Assembly: GCA_958431155.1 (NCBI GenBank)
Contig: OY288106.1
Location: 1,509,888-1,573,887 of the forward strand
Length of the DNA stretch: 64,000 nt
Origin: an uncultured candidatus Porisulfidus sp.
GTDB taxonomy: Bacteria; Pseudomonadota; Gammaproteobacteria; Poriferisulfidales; Poriferisulfidaceae
Direction of reading: 5' to 3'
Shown here: positions 46,536-54,141 of the stretch, in pieces
Layout of the letters: the number at the start of each line of letters is the position of its first letter
Position numbering within the stretch: the first letter of the stretch is position 1
The notes under the pieces: generated by a model
What the model saw: the letters and a program-made list of their open reading frames with translations, nothing else
Databases searched by the model: none
Told to the model about the DNA's origin: nothing
Translations under genes and position numbers: made by a program

Positions 46536-48701
46536 ATGACTGAGTTTTGCCTGCACGTGGCGGTCAACGCGCCGATCCGCCACGGTTACGACTATTTGCC
46601 GCCGGCACGGGCGGTTATGCCGCCGCCAGGGAGCCGGGTGCGGGTGCCGTTCGGTCCCCGAAAACAGGTAGGCGTGGTTCTGGAGGTTCGCCCGCGGCCT
46701 GCCGGGGGACCGGAACTCAAGAAGATTGGCAGCGTGCTGGACGAGGCTCCGGTAATCGAGCCGGGCGTTCTGGAGTTGATGGCTTGGGCGGCCCGGTACT
46801 ATCAGCACCCGATCGGACAGGTTATCAATGCGGCGTTGCCCGTCCGTCTGCGCCGGGGCGAGTCGGCGAAACTTTCCGGGACGACCATTTGGCGGTTGAC
46901 GAAAGATGGGCAGGAGGCCGATCCTGAAGCGCATCGTCGTGCACCGGTCCGCCAGACGTTGCTGCGAGCCTTTCAGAGCCATGCGGAAGGCATGACTGCA
47001 GAGCAACTGCGGAAGTTATGCCGCAACCCCGCCGCTCCGCTCAAGGTGCTCATCGGGCAGGGTCTAGTGGAAGCCCGGTTCAGACTGCCGGCCCCGCCGC
47101 CGCCGGTGGTTCCTGAAGCAGTGGCGCACAACCTGCACCAGCGCGAGGCCGTGGATGTTCTGCGGGAGCGTTTGGGTACATTCAGTTGCACGCTGCTGCA
47201 CGGCGTGACCGGAAGCGGCAAGACCGAGGTTTACCGCGCTGTGATTCGTTCGGTGCTGGAGCATGGCGGGCAAGTTCTGGTGATTGTTCCGGAGATCGGC
47301 CTAGCACCCCAGCTGCGCGACCGGCTGGCGCGTGACATTCAAACCCGCATTGCGGTCTATCACTCCGAGTGCACGGCCCGCGAGCAGTACCTGGCTTGGC
47401 TTCTGGCGCAAAGCGGGCAGGCGGACATCGTGGTGGGGACCCGCTCGGCGGTTTTTCTGCCGTTCCGGGATTTGCAACTGATCGTGGTCGACGAGGAGCA
47501 CGATCCTTCGCTCAAGCAGCAGGAAGGATTTCGCTACCACGCACGTGATGTCGCGGTCTACCGCGCGCACCGGGCTGGGGTTCCGGTCATCCTTGGCACG
47601 GCCACGCCGTCAATCGAAACCTGGCGCAACGTGCAGGCGGGGAAATATCAGCACCTGCGCCTGCCGACGCGCGCCGGCCCGGCAGTCCTGCCGAACACGG
47701 AACTGATCGACCTCAATCAGTACCCGACGACGGACGGCCTGTCGGAGCCGCTTCTGGAAGCCTTGCGCGAGACGCTGGATCATGGGGACCAGGCTTTGCT
47801 GTTTCTGAACCGGCGCGGTTTCGCTCCGATTCTGTATTCACCCCAAACTGGCGAGCCGGTGGTCTGCCCGGATTGCCAGGTCTGCCTGACGTATCACCAG
47901 CCACGCCAGCAGTTGATTTGCCATCACTGCGGGTTCCGCCAGTCTGGCGAGCAGGAAGTCGAACAAGGGGCGATGCTGCTGGGGGAGGGGACGCAACGAG
48001 TCGAAGATCGATTGCACACCGAATTTCCGGACTGCCCGATTTTGCGCCTGGACCGGGACCAAATTCGCGGACGCGGGGAACTGGAGCGCAGTCTCGAACA
48101 AACTCGACGCGGTGATTACCGGATCGTGGTCGGCACGCAGATGCTGTGCAAAGGGCACGACTTTCCCGAAGTCACGCTGGTCGGAGTCGTCAACATCGAC
48201 TCCCAATTGTTCAGCCCCCGCCTGCGGGCACCGGAGCGGATGGCGCAGATGCTGGTTCAGGTTTCGGGCCGGGCCGGCCGCCGGGTTAAACCCGGCAGAG
48301 TCTTGCTGCAGACCTCCCTGCCGCGGCATCCAATGCTGCGGCAGTTATTGAATGAGAGTTACGAGAGTTGGTTGGAACGCTTGTCGGCCAGGCGGTGCGA
48401 CCTGGGACTGCCGCCCTTCAGTCACTGGGCGGTCCTGCGGGCGCAGCACAAGGACTACCAGAAAGCGGAGGCCTTTCTGCTGGATGTCTGCCGCCGGATG
48501 AAGGAGGCTGCAGGCGTGTCCGTGCGAGGGCCGGCGCCAGCCATGATGCCGAAGCGTGCCGGCGTCTGGCGGGCCCAGCTGTTGTTGCAGGCGGCCTCTC
48601 GAAAGGCGCTGGAGCGTTGCCTGGAAGACTGGCTTCAGGATCCCGGCAAAAAAAGCCAGGTGAATTGGACGCTGGACGTGGATCCGCTGGATATCGCCTG
48701 A
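46536..48701 (+). CDS. priA: Primosomal replication restart helicase PriA
   Basis: 721 residues from ATG 46536. The N-terminal 3'-end binding domain is followed by a superfamily 2 helicase with Walker A GVTGSGKTEVY, Walker B VVDEEHD, LGTATPSIETW and VSGRAGRR. PriA reloads the replisome at stalled forks. E. coli PriA has eight Cys in four pairs binding two zinc ions; here only the two middle pairs survive (Cys444/Cys447 and Cys462/Cys465). Where the first and fourth pairs should be, the sequence reads YSPQTGEP and SGEQEVEQ. The frame opens slightly upstream at 46491, inside the DnaA-box region. Confidence 0.95.
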   Translation: MTEFCLHVAVNAPIRHGYDYLPPARAVMPPPGSRVRVPFGPRKQVGVVLEVRPRPAGGPELKKIGSVLDEAPVIEPGVLELMAWAARYYQHPIGQVINAALPVRLRRGESAKLSGTTIWRLTKDGQEADPEAHRRAPVRQTLLRAFQSHAEGMTAEQLRKLCRNPAAPLKVLIGQGLVEARFRLPAPPPPVVPEAVAHNLHQREAVDVLRERLGTFSCTLLHGVTGSGKTEVYRAVIRSVLEHGGQVLVIVPEIGLAPQLRDRLARDIQTRIAVYHSECTAREQYLAWLLAQSGQADIVVGTRSAVFLPFRDLQLIVVDEEHDPSLKQQEGFRYHARDVAVYRAHRAGVPVILGTATPSIETWRNVQAGKYQHLRLPTRAGPAVLPNTELIDLNQYPTTDGLSEPLLEALRETLDHGDQALLFLNRRGFAPILYSPQTGEPVVCPDCQVCLTYHQPRQQLICHHCGFRQSGEQEVEQGAMLLGEGTQRVEDRLHTEFPDCPILRLDRDQIRGRGELERSLEQTRRGDYRIVVGTQMLCKGHDFPEVTLVGVVNIDSQLFSPRLRAPERMAQMLVQVSGRAGRRVKPGRVLLQTSLPRHPMLRQLLNESYESWLERLSARRCDLGLPPFSHWAVLRAQHKDYQKAEAFLLDVCRRMKEAAGVSVRGPAPAMMPKRAGVWRAQLLLQAASRKALERCLEDWLQDPGKKSQVNWTLDVDPLDIA

Positions 48702-49745
48702 TCAGTGCGCAGTGAATTCGACCATCCGCCGAGTTGAACGTAGTGCCCGGCGGCGGATGTCTTCTTCGACGTGAATTTCGTTGCTTCCGGTCTCCAGGGT
48801 CTCAATAAGCCGGGACAGATCGTTCATGGCCATCCAGGGACAATGCGCGCAGCTCTTGCAGGTGGCGCCCTCGCCGCCCGTCGGTGCCTCGATGAAGTTC
48901 CGGCCCGGTGCGGCCTGCTGCATCTTGTGGAAGATCTGCCGGTCGGTGGCGACGATGAACGTCGGATGGGGCAGTTCCTGGCAGGCCTGAATCAGGGCCG
49001 TCGTAGAGCCAACCACGTCGGCCATGTCGATGACGTCCTCGGGGGATTCCGGGTGTACCAGCACGGCCGCTTCCGGGTGTTCTGAGACCAGTTCGCCGAG
49101 TTTGCGCGACTTGAATTCGTCGTGCACCACGCAATGGCCCTGCCACAGCGCCATGTCGGCTCCGGTGACGCGTTGCAGGTAGTGGCCGAGGTGGCGGTCG
49201 GGCGCCCACAGGATCTTCTCTCCTTGATCCATCAGGTGCGAGATGATTCGCACCGCGCAACTTGAGGTGACCACCCAGTCGGCGCGCGCCTTGACGGCCG
49301 CGGAGGTGTTGGCGTACACCACGACGGTCCGGTCCGGGTGCTCATCGCAGAATGCGGAGAATGGCTCGATCGGGCAGCCGAGATCCAACGAACATTCGGC
49401 GTCCAGCGAAGGCATCAGGACACGTTTTTCCGGATTCAGGATCTTGGCGGTCTCGCCCATGAAGCGGACGCCGGCCACAACCAGGGTTTGCGCCGATTGA
49501 GTCGTGCCGAAACGGGCCATTTCCAGCGAGTCGGCCACCAGCCCGCCGCTGGTGTCCGCCAGCTCCTGCAGGTCCGGATGGGTGTAGTAGTGGGCGACTA
49601 GGAGCGCATTCTCGCGGGCGAGAAGTTCCCGAGCCTGCTCCATCAACTGCGACCGTTCCGCGCGAGTATATCCGCCCAACCCCTCCTCGATGACGCGAGT
49701 CTCAGGGTAGTCGAAAGCGACTGCGGGTGCGGAAATTCCTGTCAT
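48702..49745 (-). CDS. nadA: Quinolinate synthase A
   Basis: 347 residues from ATG 49745, the length of E. coli NadA. NadA joins iminoaspartate and dihydroxyacetone phosphate to quinolinate using a 4Fe-4S cluster. Conserved features are [22 protein letters not shown] with a cluster Cys, VTSSCAV and the late [13 protein letters not shown]. An upstream ATG at 49775 overlaps a perfect TATAAT and is therefore unlikely. It meets priA tail-to-tail with no spacer and diverges from htpG. Confidence 0.95.
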   Translation of the reverse strand: MTGISAPAVAFDYPETRVIEEGLGGYTRAERSQLMEQARELLARENALLVAHYYTHPDLQELADTSGGLVADSLEMARFGTTQSAQTLVVAGVRFMGETAKILNPEKRVLMPSLDAECSLDLGCPIEPFSAFCDEHPDRTVVVYANTSAAVKARADWVVTSSCAVRIISHLMDQGEKILWAPDRHLGHYLQRVTGADMALWQGHCVVHDEFKSRKLGELVSEHPEAAVLVHPESPEDVIDMADVVGSTTALIQACQELPHPTFIVATDRQIFHKMQQAAPGRNFIEAPTGGEGATCKSCAHCPWMAMNDLSRLIETLETGSNEIHVEEDIRRRALRSTRRMVEFTAH

Positions 49746-49773
49746 ATAAGTGGCCCATACAATGCCACTAATC

Positions 49774-49779
49774 ATTATA
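49774..49779 (-). promoter_or_regulatory. Likely -10 element of the nadA promoter
   Basis: A perfect TATAAT on the minus strand, 29 bases before the nadA ATG at 49745. With a CTTTCA-like -35 some 17 bases further up it forms a weak sigma-70 promoter. It argues against the upstream ATG at 49775 as the true start, since transcription would begin downstream of it. Confidence 0.55.
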
Positions 49780-49834
49780 GGACTCTGGACAAGGGATGAA
49801 AGTTGGTGCGATTTCGAGGTTGAACCGCCGGCGA

Positions 49835-49863
49835 CTTGAAAAAGACCTCTGACGCCGCAATTT
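49835..49863 (+). promoter_or_regulatory. htpG: Sigma-32 heat-shock promoter of htpG
   Basis: CTTGAAA at 49835-49841, a 13-base spacer and CCGCAATTT at 49855-49863 fit the RpoH consensus CTTGAAA-N13-15-CCCCATNT, with start of transcription expected near 49870 and the htpG GTG at 49895. The gene it precedes is a classical sigma-32 target. Confidence 0.75.
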
Positions 49864-49894
49864 AATCTCCGTCGAAGTATTCAGGCGAAATTTC

Positions 49895-51784
49895 GTGGCC
49901 GAACCGAAGAAACAGCACCACGCCTTTGAGGCGGAAGTCGACCAGCTGCTCCATCTGGTCGCCCATTCCCTGTACTCGCACAAGGAAATCTTCCTACGCG
50001 AACTGATCTCCAACGCAGCGGACGCGCTGGACCGACTGCGCTTCGAAGCGCTGTCGGACGATGGCCTGTACGAAGGGAACAGCGATCTGGGCATCCGTAT
50101 CGAGGCGGACGAGGGAGCCCGGACTCTGACGATTTCCGACAACGGGATCGGCATGAGCCGCGCGGAAGTAACCGACAACATCGGCACCATTGCTCGCTCC
50201 GGCACGCGCGCGTTCCTGCGATCGCTCGGCGAGGAGAAACAGAGCGAGGTCAGCCAGATCGGCCAGTTCGGAGTCGGGTTCTACTCGGCATTCATCGTGG
50301 CCGACCGGGTCACCCTGGTCACCCGTCGTGCCGGTGGAAAACAGGGCACATGCTGGGAGTCAGACGGGCGCGGCGGCTACGACATCTCCTGGGTGAATTC
50401 GGCCCCACGCGGCACCTCGGTCACCCTGCACCTGAAAGAGGACGAGTCCGAGTTCCTGGAAGATTACCGGCTGCGCGAGATCGTCAAGCGCTACTCGGAC
50501 CACACGCCGTTTCCGATTCGCCTGCAGTCGCGCGACGACAAGGGGCAACCCACGGGCGACTGGGACACGGCCAACCAGGCGACAGCGCTTTGGATGCGCC
50601 CGAAGAAAGAGCTGAGCGACGAGGATTACTGCGAGTTCTACCCGCATGTTGCACACGACCCGAACCCGCCGCTAGCCTGGACTCATCATCGGGTGGAAGG
50701 GCGCAACGAATACAGCCTGTTGCTGTACCTGCCGAGCAAGGCCCCATTCGATCTGGCAGACCCGGACCCGCAGCACGGCGTCAAACTGTACGTGCAGCGG
50801 GTGTTCATCTTGGACGAGCCGGACAAGCTCATGCCTCGTTACCTGCGTTTCGTGCGTGGAGTCGTCGATTCCAGCGACCTGCCGCTGAACATTTCCCGGG
50901 AGCTGCTGCAGAACAATCGCACTCTGGACACCATCCGCAGTGCCTGCGTACGGCGGGTGCTGGATCTGCTGGAGAACCTGAGTTCCAGCCAGGAAGAGGT
51001 CTACGCGGAGTTCTGGGAGGAATTCGGGCGCGTGCTGAAGGAGGGCGTGATCGAAGATATCGGCAATCAGGCCCGGATCCTGAAACTGTCGCGTTTCCAC
51101 TCGACGCAGGCCGACGAAGATACGCCTAAGGTCACCTTGGACGGCTATATCGGGCGCATGCAGGACGGGCAGGAGAAGATCTACTTCCTTACGATCGACA
51201 GCCTGTCGGCCGCTCGGCGAAGCCCGCATCTGGAAGTCTTCAGGCAGCGGGGCATCGAGGTGCTGCTGATGACGGACCCGGTCGATGAATGGGCGATGGA
51301 CTGGGTGCGGGAATACGAAGGCAAATCGTTCCAGTCGATCGCCAAGGGAGAACTCGACCTGCCGGGGGCGGAGTCGAAAGAAAAATCTGGAGAAGAGCCC
51401 GACGGCGATCCGCTGTGCGCACGAATCCAGGAAGCCCTGGGCGACGAAGTGGAGGCGGTGCGCCGTTCTTCGCGCCTGACCGATTCGCCGTCCTGCCTGG
51501 TTCGCGGGGAGCATGATCTCTCGCCGGCAATGCGGGAGCTGATGCGCCGGCAAGGACAGATCCTTCCGAAGCCGAAACTGGTCTTGGAGATCAATCCGGA
51601 TCACATGTTGCTGCAACGGATGCAGGCCGATGAAGGACGCTTCTCGGAGTGGGCGCGCTGGCTTCTGGATCAGGCGATATTGGCGGATGGCGGGGCACTC
51701 GACGATCCCGGCGGCTTCGTCGGCCGGATGAACGCGTTGCTGGCCTCTTCACCGGATCCGGAGTCAGGCGAGGCGGAGGCATAG
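49895..51784 (+). CDS. htpG: Chaperone protein HtpG (Hsp90)
   Basis: 629 residues from a GTG start. The N-terminal ATP lid domain has ELISNAADALDRLRFEAL with the ATPase Glu, DNGIGM and GQFGVGFYSAFIVAD; the middle domain has LPLNISRELLQ with the catalytic Arg; the C-terminal dimerisation domain completes the family length. HtpG is the bacterial Hsp90 chaperone. It stands alone under its own heat-shock promoter and diverges from nadA. Confidence 0.97.
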   Translation: MAEPKKQHHAFEAEVDQLLHLVAHSLYSHKEIFLRELISNAADALDRLRFEALSDDGLYEGNSDLGIRIEADEGARTLTISDNGIGMSRAEVTDNIGTIARSGTRAFLRSLGEEKQSEVSQIGQFGVGFYSAFIVADRVTLVTRRAGGKQGTCWESDGRGGYDISWVNSAPRGTSVTLHLKEDESEFLEDYRLREIVKRYSDHTPFPIRLQSRDDKGQPTGDWDTANQATALWMRPKKELSDEDYCEFYPHVAHDPNPPLAWTHHRVEGRNEYSLLLYLPSKAPFDLADPDPQHGVKLYVQRVFILDEPDKLMPRYLRFVRGVVDSSDLPLNISRELLQNNRTLDTIRSACVRRVLDLLENLSSSQEEVYAEFWEEFGRVLKEGVIEDIGNQARILKLSRFHSTQADEDTPKVTLDGYIGRMQDGQEKIYFLTIDSLSAARRSPHLEVFRQRGIEVLLMTDPVDEWAMDWVREYEGKSFQSIAKGELDLPGAESKEKSGEEPDGDPLCARIQEALGDEVEAVRRSSRLTDSPSCLVRGEHDLSPAMRELMRRQGQILPKPKLVLEINPDHMLLQRMQADEGRFSEWARWLLDQAILADGGALDDPGGFVGRMNALLASSPDPESGEAEA

Positions 51785-51913
51785 CTGCCGATTTACGTAA
51801 TTTTTTCCGCCCTGCCCTAAAAATCAAGGGTTTCTCATTCCGTCTAGCCTCGGGTAAAGTATGTAGACCCCACAAATCCATGCCTATAGATGCGGTTAAA
51901 AAGGAGGAACAAG

Positions 51914-52432
51914 ATGAAGAAGCAAAATTACCTGTTCGCCGGATTGGCCGTCATCAGCCTGTCCCTGGTTTTTCTGCATGACGTCGTCACCGCGGACGAG
52001 GACCCGGCGGTTACCCGCACGCGCCAGCACGTCGAGATGCTGGACACGCTCTATAAAACTGCCATCGTCCTGATCACGGACAAGTATGTGACCGACCCCT
52101 CCAAGTTTTCAGGCGCAAGCGCGGCAAAGATGCTCTTTGACACCATGAAGGAGAATGGCTATCACGAGGTGCGCCTGGTCGGGCTGACCGACATCCTGGT
52201 CAACCCGGGCATCAACGCGCCCCAGGACGACTTCGAGAAGGCGGCCAAGGAGAAGATTCTCGCTGGCGAGGCGACCCACGAGGAGGTAGTTACCATGGAG
52301 GACAAGCGTTATCTTCGCAAGGCAACGGCGGTTCCCGTTGTCCTGGAAAGGTGCGTGATGTGCCACGGCAATTTCGCGGGCAACGATGGCGCCATCGGGT
52401 CGTTGATGTACACCGTGCCACTTATTGAATGA
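51914..52432 (+). CDS. Tll0287-like (DUF3365) c-type haem protein
   Basis: 172 residues from ATG 51914, preceded by AAGGAGG at 51901-51907. A signal peptide or membrane anchor occupies residues 1-27. The mature domain has a sensory-domain-like fold and a single haem-c site CVMCH near residue 146 in VVLERCVMCHGNF. DUF3365 proteins are periplasmic and found in chemotaxis receptors, kinases and stand-alone form, including sulfur oxidisers; ligand and partner are unknown. It is monocistronic, with a strong terminator 30 bases downstream. Confidence 0.85.
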   Translation: MKKQNYLFAGLAVISLSLVFLHDVVTADEDPAVTRTRQHVEMLDTLYKTAIVLITDKYVTDPSKFSGASAAKMLFDTMKENGYHEVRLVGLTDILVNPGINAPQDDFEKAAKEKILAGEATHEEVVTMEDKRYLRKATAVPVVLERCVMCHGNFAGNDGAIGSLMYTVPLIE

Positions 52433-52464
52433 CGTGTTCGGCTGAACCGTATCCTGTGATACCG

Positions 52465-52491
52465 AAAAAGGGGGCAAACGCCCCCTTTTTT
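52465..52491. terminator. Strong bidirectional rho-independent terminator
   Basis: GGGGGC (52470-52475) pairs with GCCCCC (52480-52485) around AAAC, flanked by five A on the left and six T on the right. It can stop both the haem-protein gene and the convergent GT9 gene. Confidence 0.92.
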
Positions 52492-52530
52492 GTGCCGTTG
52501 GCTTCAACGAAGTTTCAGAAGGAAGCGGCT

Positions 52531-53610
52531 TCAATCCTCTTCAGCGGCGAGATCCGCGAGAAGCTTCTCCGCCATCCGGATCACTTCGTCCACGGTGATT
52601 AGCCCCATTACGTCTGCATCGTGGATCTTGTAGCCCCAGCGCAGGTTTGAAGCCTTCTGCCCGAACCGGTAAACCGCTGCGTCATCGTAGCGGTCCACAC
52701 ACCAGTCGAGGCTTCGGTAGGGCCCCGTGCGGCGCGGGTTGGAGTTGGCGTACAGGCCGAGGGCCGGGATGTCGGCAATTGTGGCCAGATGGATCGGGCC
52801 GGAATCCGGGCCGATCATGAATCGTGCGCGGCGCAACACCGCCAACAGTTGTTGCAGATTGGTGCGTCCTGCCATGTTGATCGGCGGGTGCCGCATTCGG
52901 GCGCACATCTCGTTTGTGAATTTCACCTGCTCAAGTTCCTTGGAGCACGTGACGACGACCCGCATGCCGTGCGCCTCGGCCAAATGATCGGCCACCCGGG
53001 CGTAGCGATCATTGCGCCAGTTGCGTTCCGGGTTTCCGGCGCAGGGGCTGATGACTACGATCGGCGGTCCGTCCGGCAGTTGTTCTTCGGCCCAGGCACG
53101 CGCCAGCGGATCTTCCGGGACATCCCAGCGGTACTGAAACCGGTCGGGCTCGATGCCGCTGGTCTTCAGGAACCCCATGAAGCCGTCGATGACATGCGGG
53201 CGGATGTCCGGGGCGATCCGGTGATTGACGAACAAGCCGTGGACTTCCCGGGCCCGGGCGCGATCGAAGCCGAGCCGCACCGGGGAGCGTATGCACAGGC
53301 TGGCCAGGCCTGCGCGCAGGGCTACTTGCATCAGGAACAGGCCGTCGAACCGGCGGCTTTCCAGGATCCGGGTCAAGTCCCGATAGGCATGCAGCCCGCG
53401 GCTCTTCCGAAAGACCACGAACTCGATTCCCTCAAGCCTCTCCACCAGCGCCACTTCGGTCTCGCCGATGATCCAAGTCAGCCGTGTATCCGGCCAGCAG
53501 TGGCGCAGGGTGTGCACCATCGGCAGCATGTGGGAGACGTCGCCGATTGCCGACAGTCGCAACAGGCAAAGGGTCTTCGGGGGATAAGATGGGCGCGGAG
53601 ATTCGCTCAT
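52531..53610 (-). CDS. Glycosyltransferase family 9, heptosyltransferase-like
   Basis: 359 residues. The two-domain GT-B fold of heptosyltransferases is seen: LCLLRLSAIGDVSHMLPMV at the start, LGFDRARAREVHG in the middle and the nucleotide-sugar block MIGPDSGPIHLATIADIPALGLYANSNP, with SPCAGNPERNW before it. The family adds heptose to Kdo in the LPS core, and a Kdo kinase and Kdo transferase are encoded nearby. WaaC-type activity is likely but WaaF/WaaQ types are not excluded. Its first 30 codons lie in a 138-bp direct repeat whose other copy is a decayed duplicate at 55.3 kb. Confidence 0.85.
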   Translation of the reverse strand: MSESPRPSYPPKTLCLLRLSAIGDVSHMLPMVHTLRHCWPDTRLTWIIGETEVALVERLEGIEFVVFRKSRGLHAYRDLTRILESRRFDGLFLMQVALRAGLASLCIRSPVRLGFDRARAREVHGLFVNHRIAPDIRPHVIDGFMGFLKTSGIEPDRFQYRWDVPEDPLARAWAEEQLPDGPPIVVISPCAGNPERNWRNDRYARVADHLAEAHGMRVVVTCSKELEQVKFTNEMCARMRHPPINMAGRTNLQQLLAVLRRARFMIGPDSGPIHLATIADIPALGLYANSNPRRTGPYRSLDWCVDRYDDAAVYRFGQKASNLRWGYKIHDADVMGLITVDEVIRMAEKLLADLAAEED

Positions 53611-53658
53611 GCAACAACGGATGCCGGAAGACGGGCGGGGTCATATCGTATACGACCC
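53521..53658. repeat. Left copy of a 138-bp direct repeat flanking higBA
   Basis: Aligned without gaps to 55261-55398 at a constant offset of 1740 bases. Hand comparison gives 8 differences, all in the first 60 bases; the other 78 are identical. This copy holds the live 5' end of the GT9 gene (minus strand) and a dead 5' end of the Kdo kinase gene (plus strand). Confidence 0.92.
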
Positions 53659-53773
53659 GGAGGGTTTTCAGGCCCATGCCGAAGTCAACCGCAAGACATC
53701 CGGGTTTGTTTTCAATCTGGGAGATCAGGTTGCGTTTTACGGAAAAACCTTTAGAATGTTACCTATTAGGTAA
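53609..53773 (+). pseudogene. 5' remnant of the Kdo kinase gene, now a 54-codon frame
   Basis: ATG 53609 begins the same 17 codons as the intact kinase at 55349 (MQQRMPEDGRGHIVYDP), then departs into 37 unrelated residues and stops at TAA 53771-53773, inside the higBA operator. The start codon overlaps the GT9 start as CATG. It retains whatever expression signals the old kinase start had, so it might be translated, but it lacks the kinase domain. Confidence 0.85.
53730..53773 (+). promoter_or_regulatory. higBA promoter with autoregulatory palindrome
   Basis: TTGCGT (53730-53735), a 16-base spacer and TAGAAT (53752-53757) form a plausible sigma-70 promoter. Directly behind it is the perfect palindrome TTACCTA-T-TAGGTAA at 53759-53773, covering the expected start of transcription. 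This is the geometry expected for repression by the HTH antitoxin. Confidence 0.65.
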
Positions 53774-53791
53774 TGAAAATGAGAAGGTATC

Positions 53792-54127
53792 TTGGATATC
53801 GCGTTTCGGAGCCGCAGGCTCAAGAGGGTTTTCGACTCAGAATCAGAGCTCCGGAAAGCCTACGGAAAACCGCGGGCGAGGAAAATCATGATGCGCCTTG
53901 CGGTTTTGAGAGCCGCCCCGAACCTAAGCTTGGTTCCGGTCAAGCCGCCGGACAGGAGACATCTCCTCAAAGGTGATCGAAGAGGCAAATTTGCAGTGGA
54001 TTTAGACCAGTCATATCGTCTTGTTTTCGAACCTGACCATGACCCGGTTATATCTACGGAGGATGGAGGAATTGATGCAACACAAGTAACCGCGATTACG
54101 ATCATCGAAGTCACTGATTATCATTGA
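53792..54127 (+). CDS. higB: RelE/ParE-superfamily toxin, HigB-like
   Basis: 111 residues from TTG 53792, with GAGAAGG at 53781-53787 giving a short spacing. FRSRRLKRVFDSESELRKAYG, the KPPDRRHLLKGDRRGKFAVDLD segment and SYRLVFEPDHD match the HigB/killer-protein family of ribosome-dependent mRNA interferases. The toxin is encoded first, as in higBA. The stop is 14 bases before the antitoxin ATG. Base composition is visibly lower in GC than the flanking envelope genes, consistent with transfer. Confidence 0.88.
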   Translation: MDIAFRSRRLKRVFDSESELRKAYGKPRARKIMMRLAVLRAAPNLSLVPVKPPDRRHLLKGDRRGKFAVDLDQSYRLVFEPDHDPVISTEDGGIDATQVTAITIIEVTDYH

Positions 54128-54141
54128 GGGGGACATTTAGC

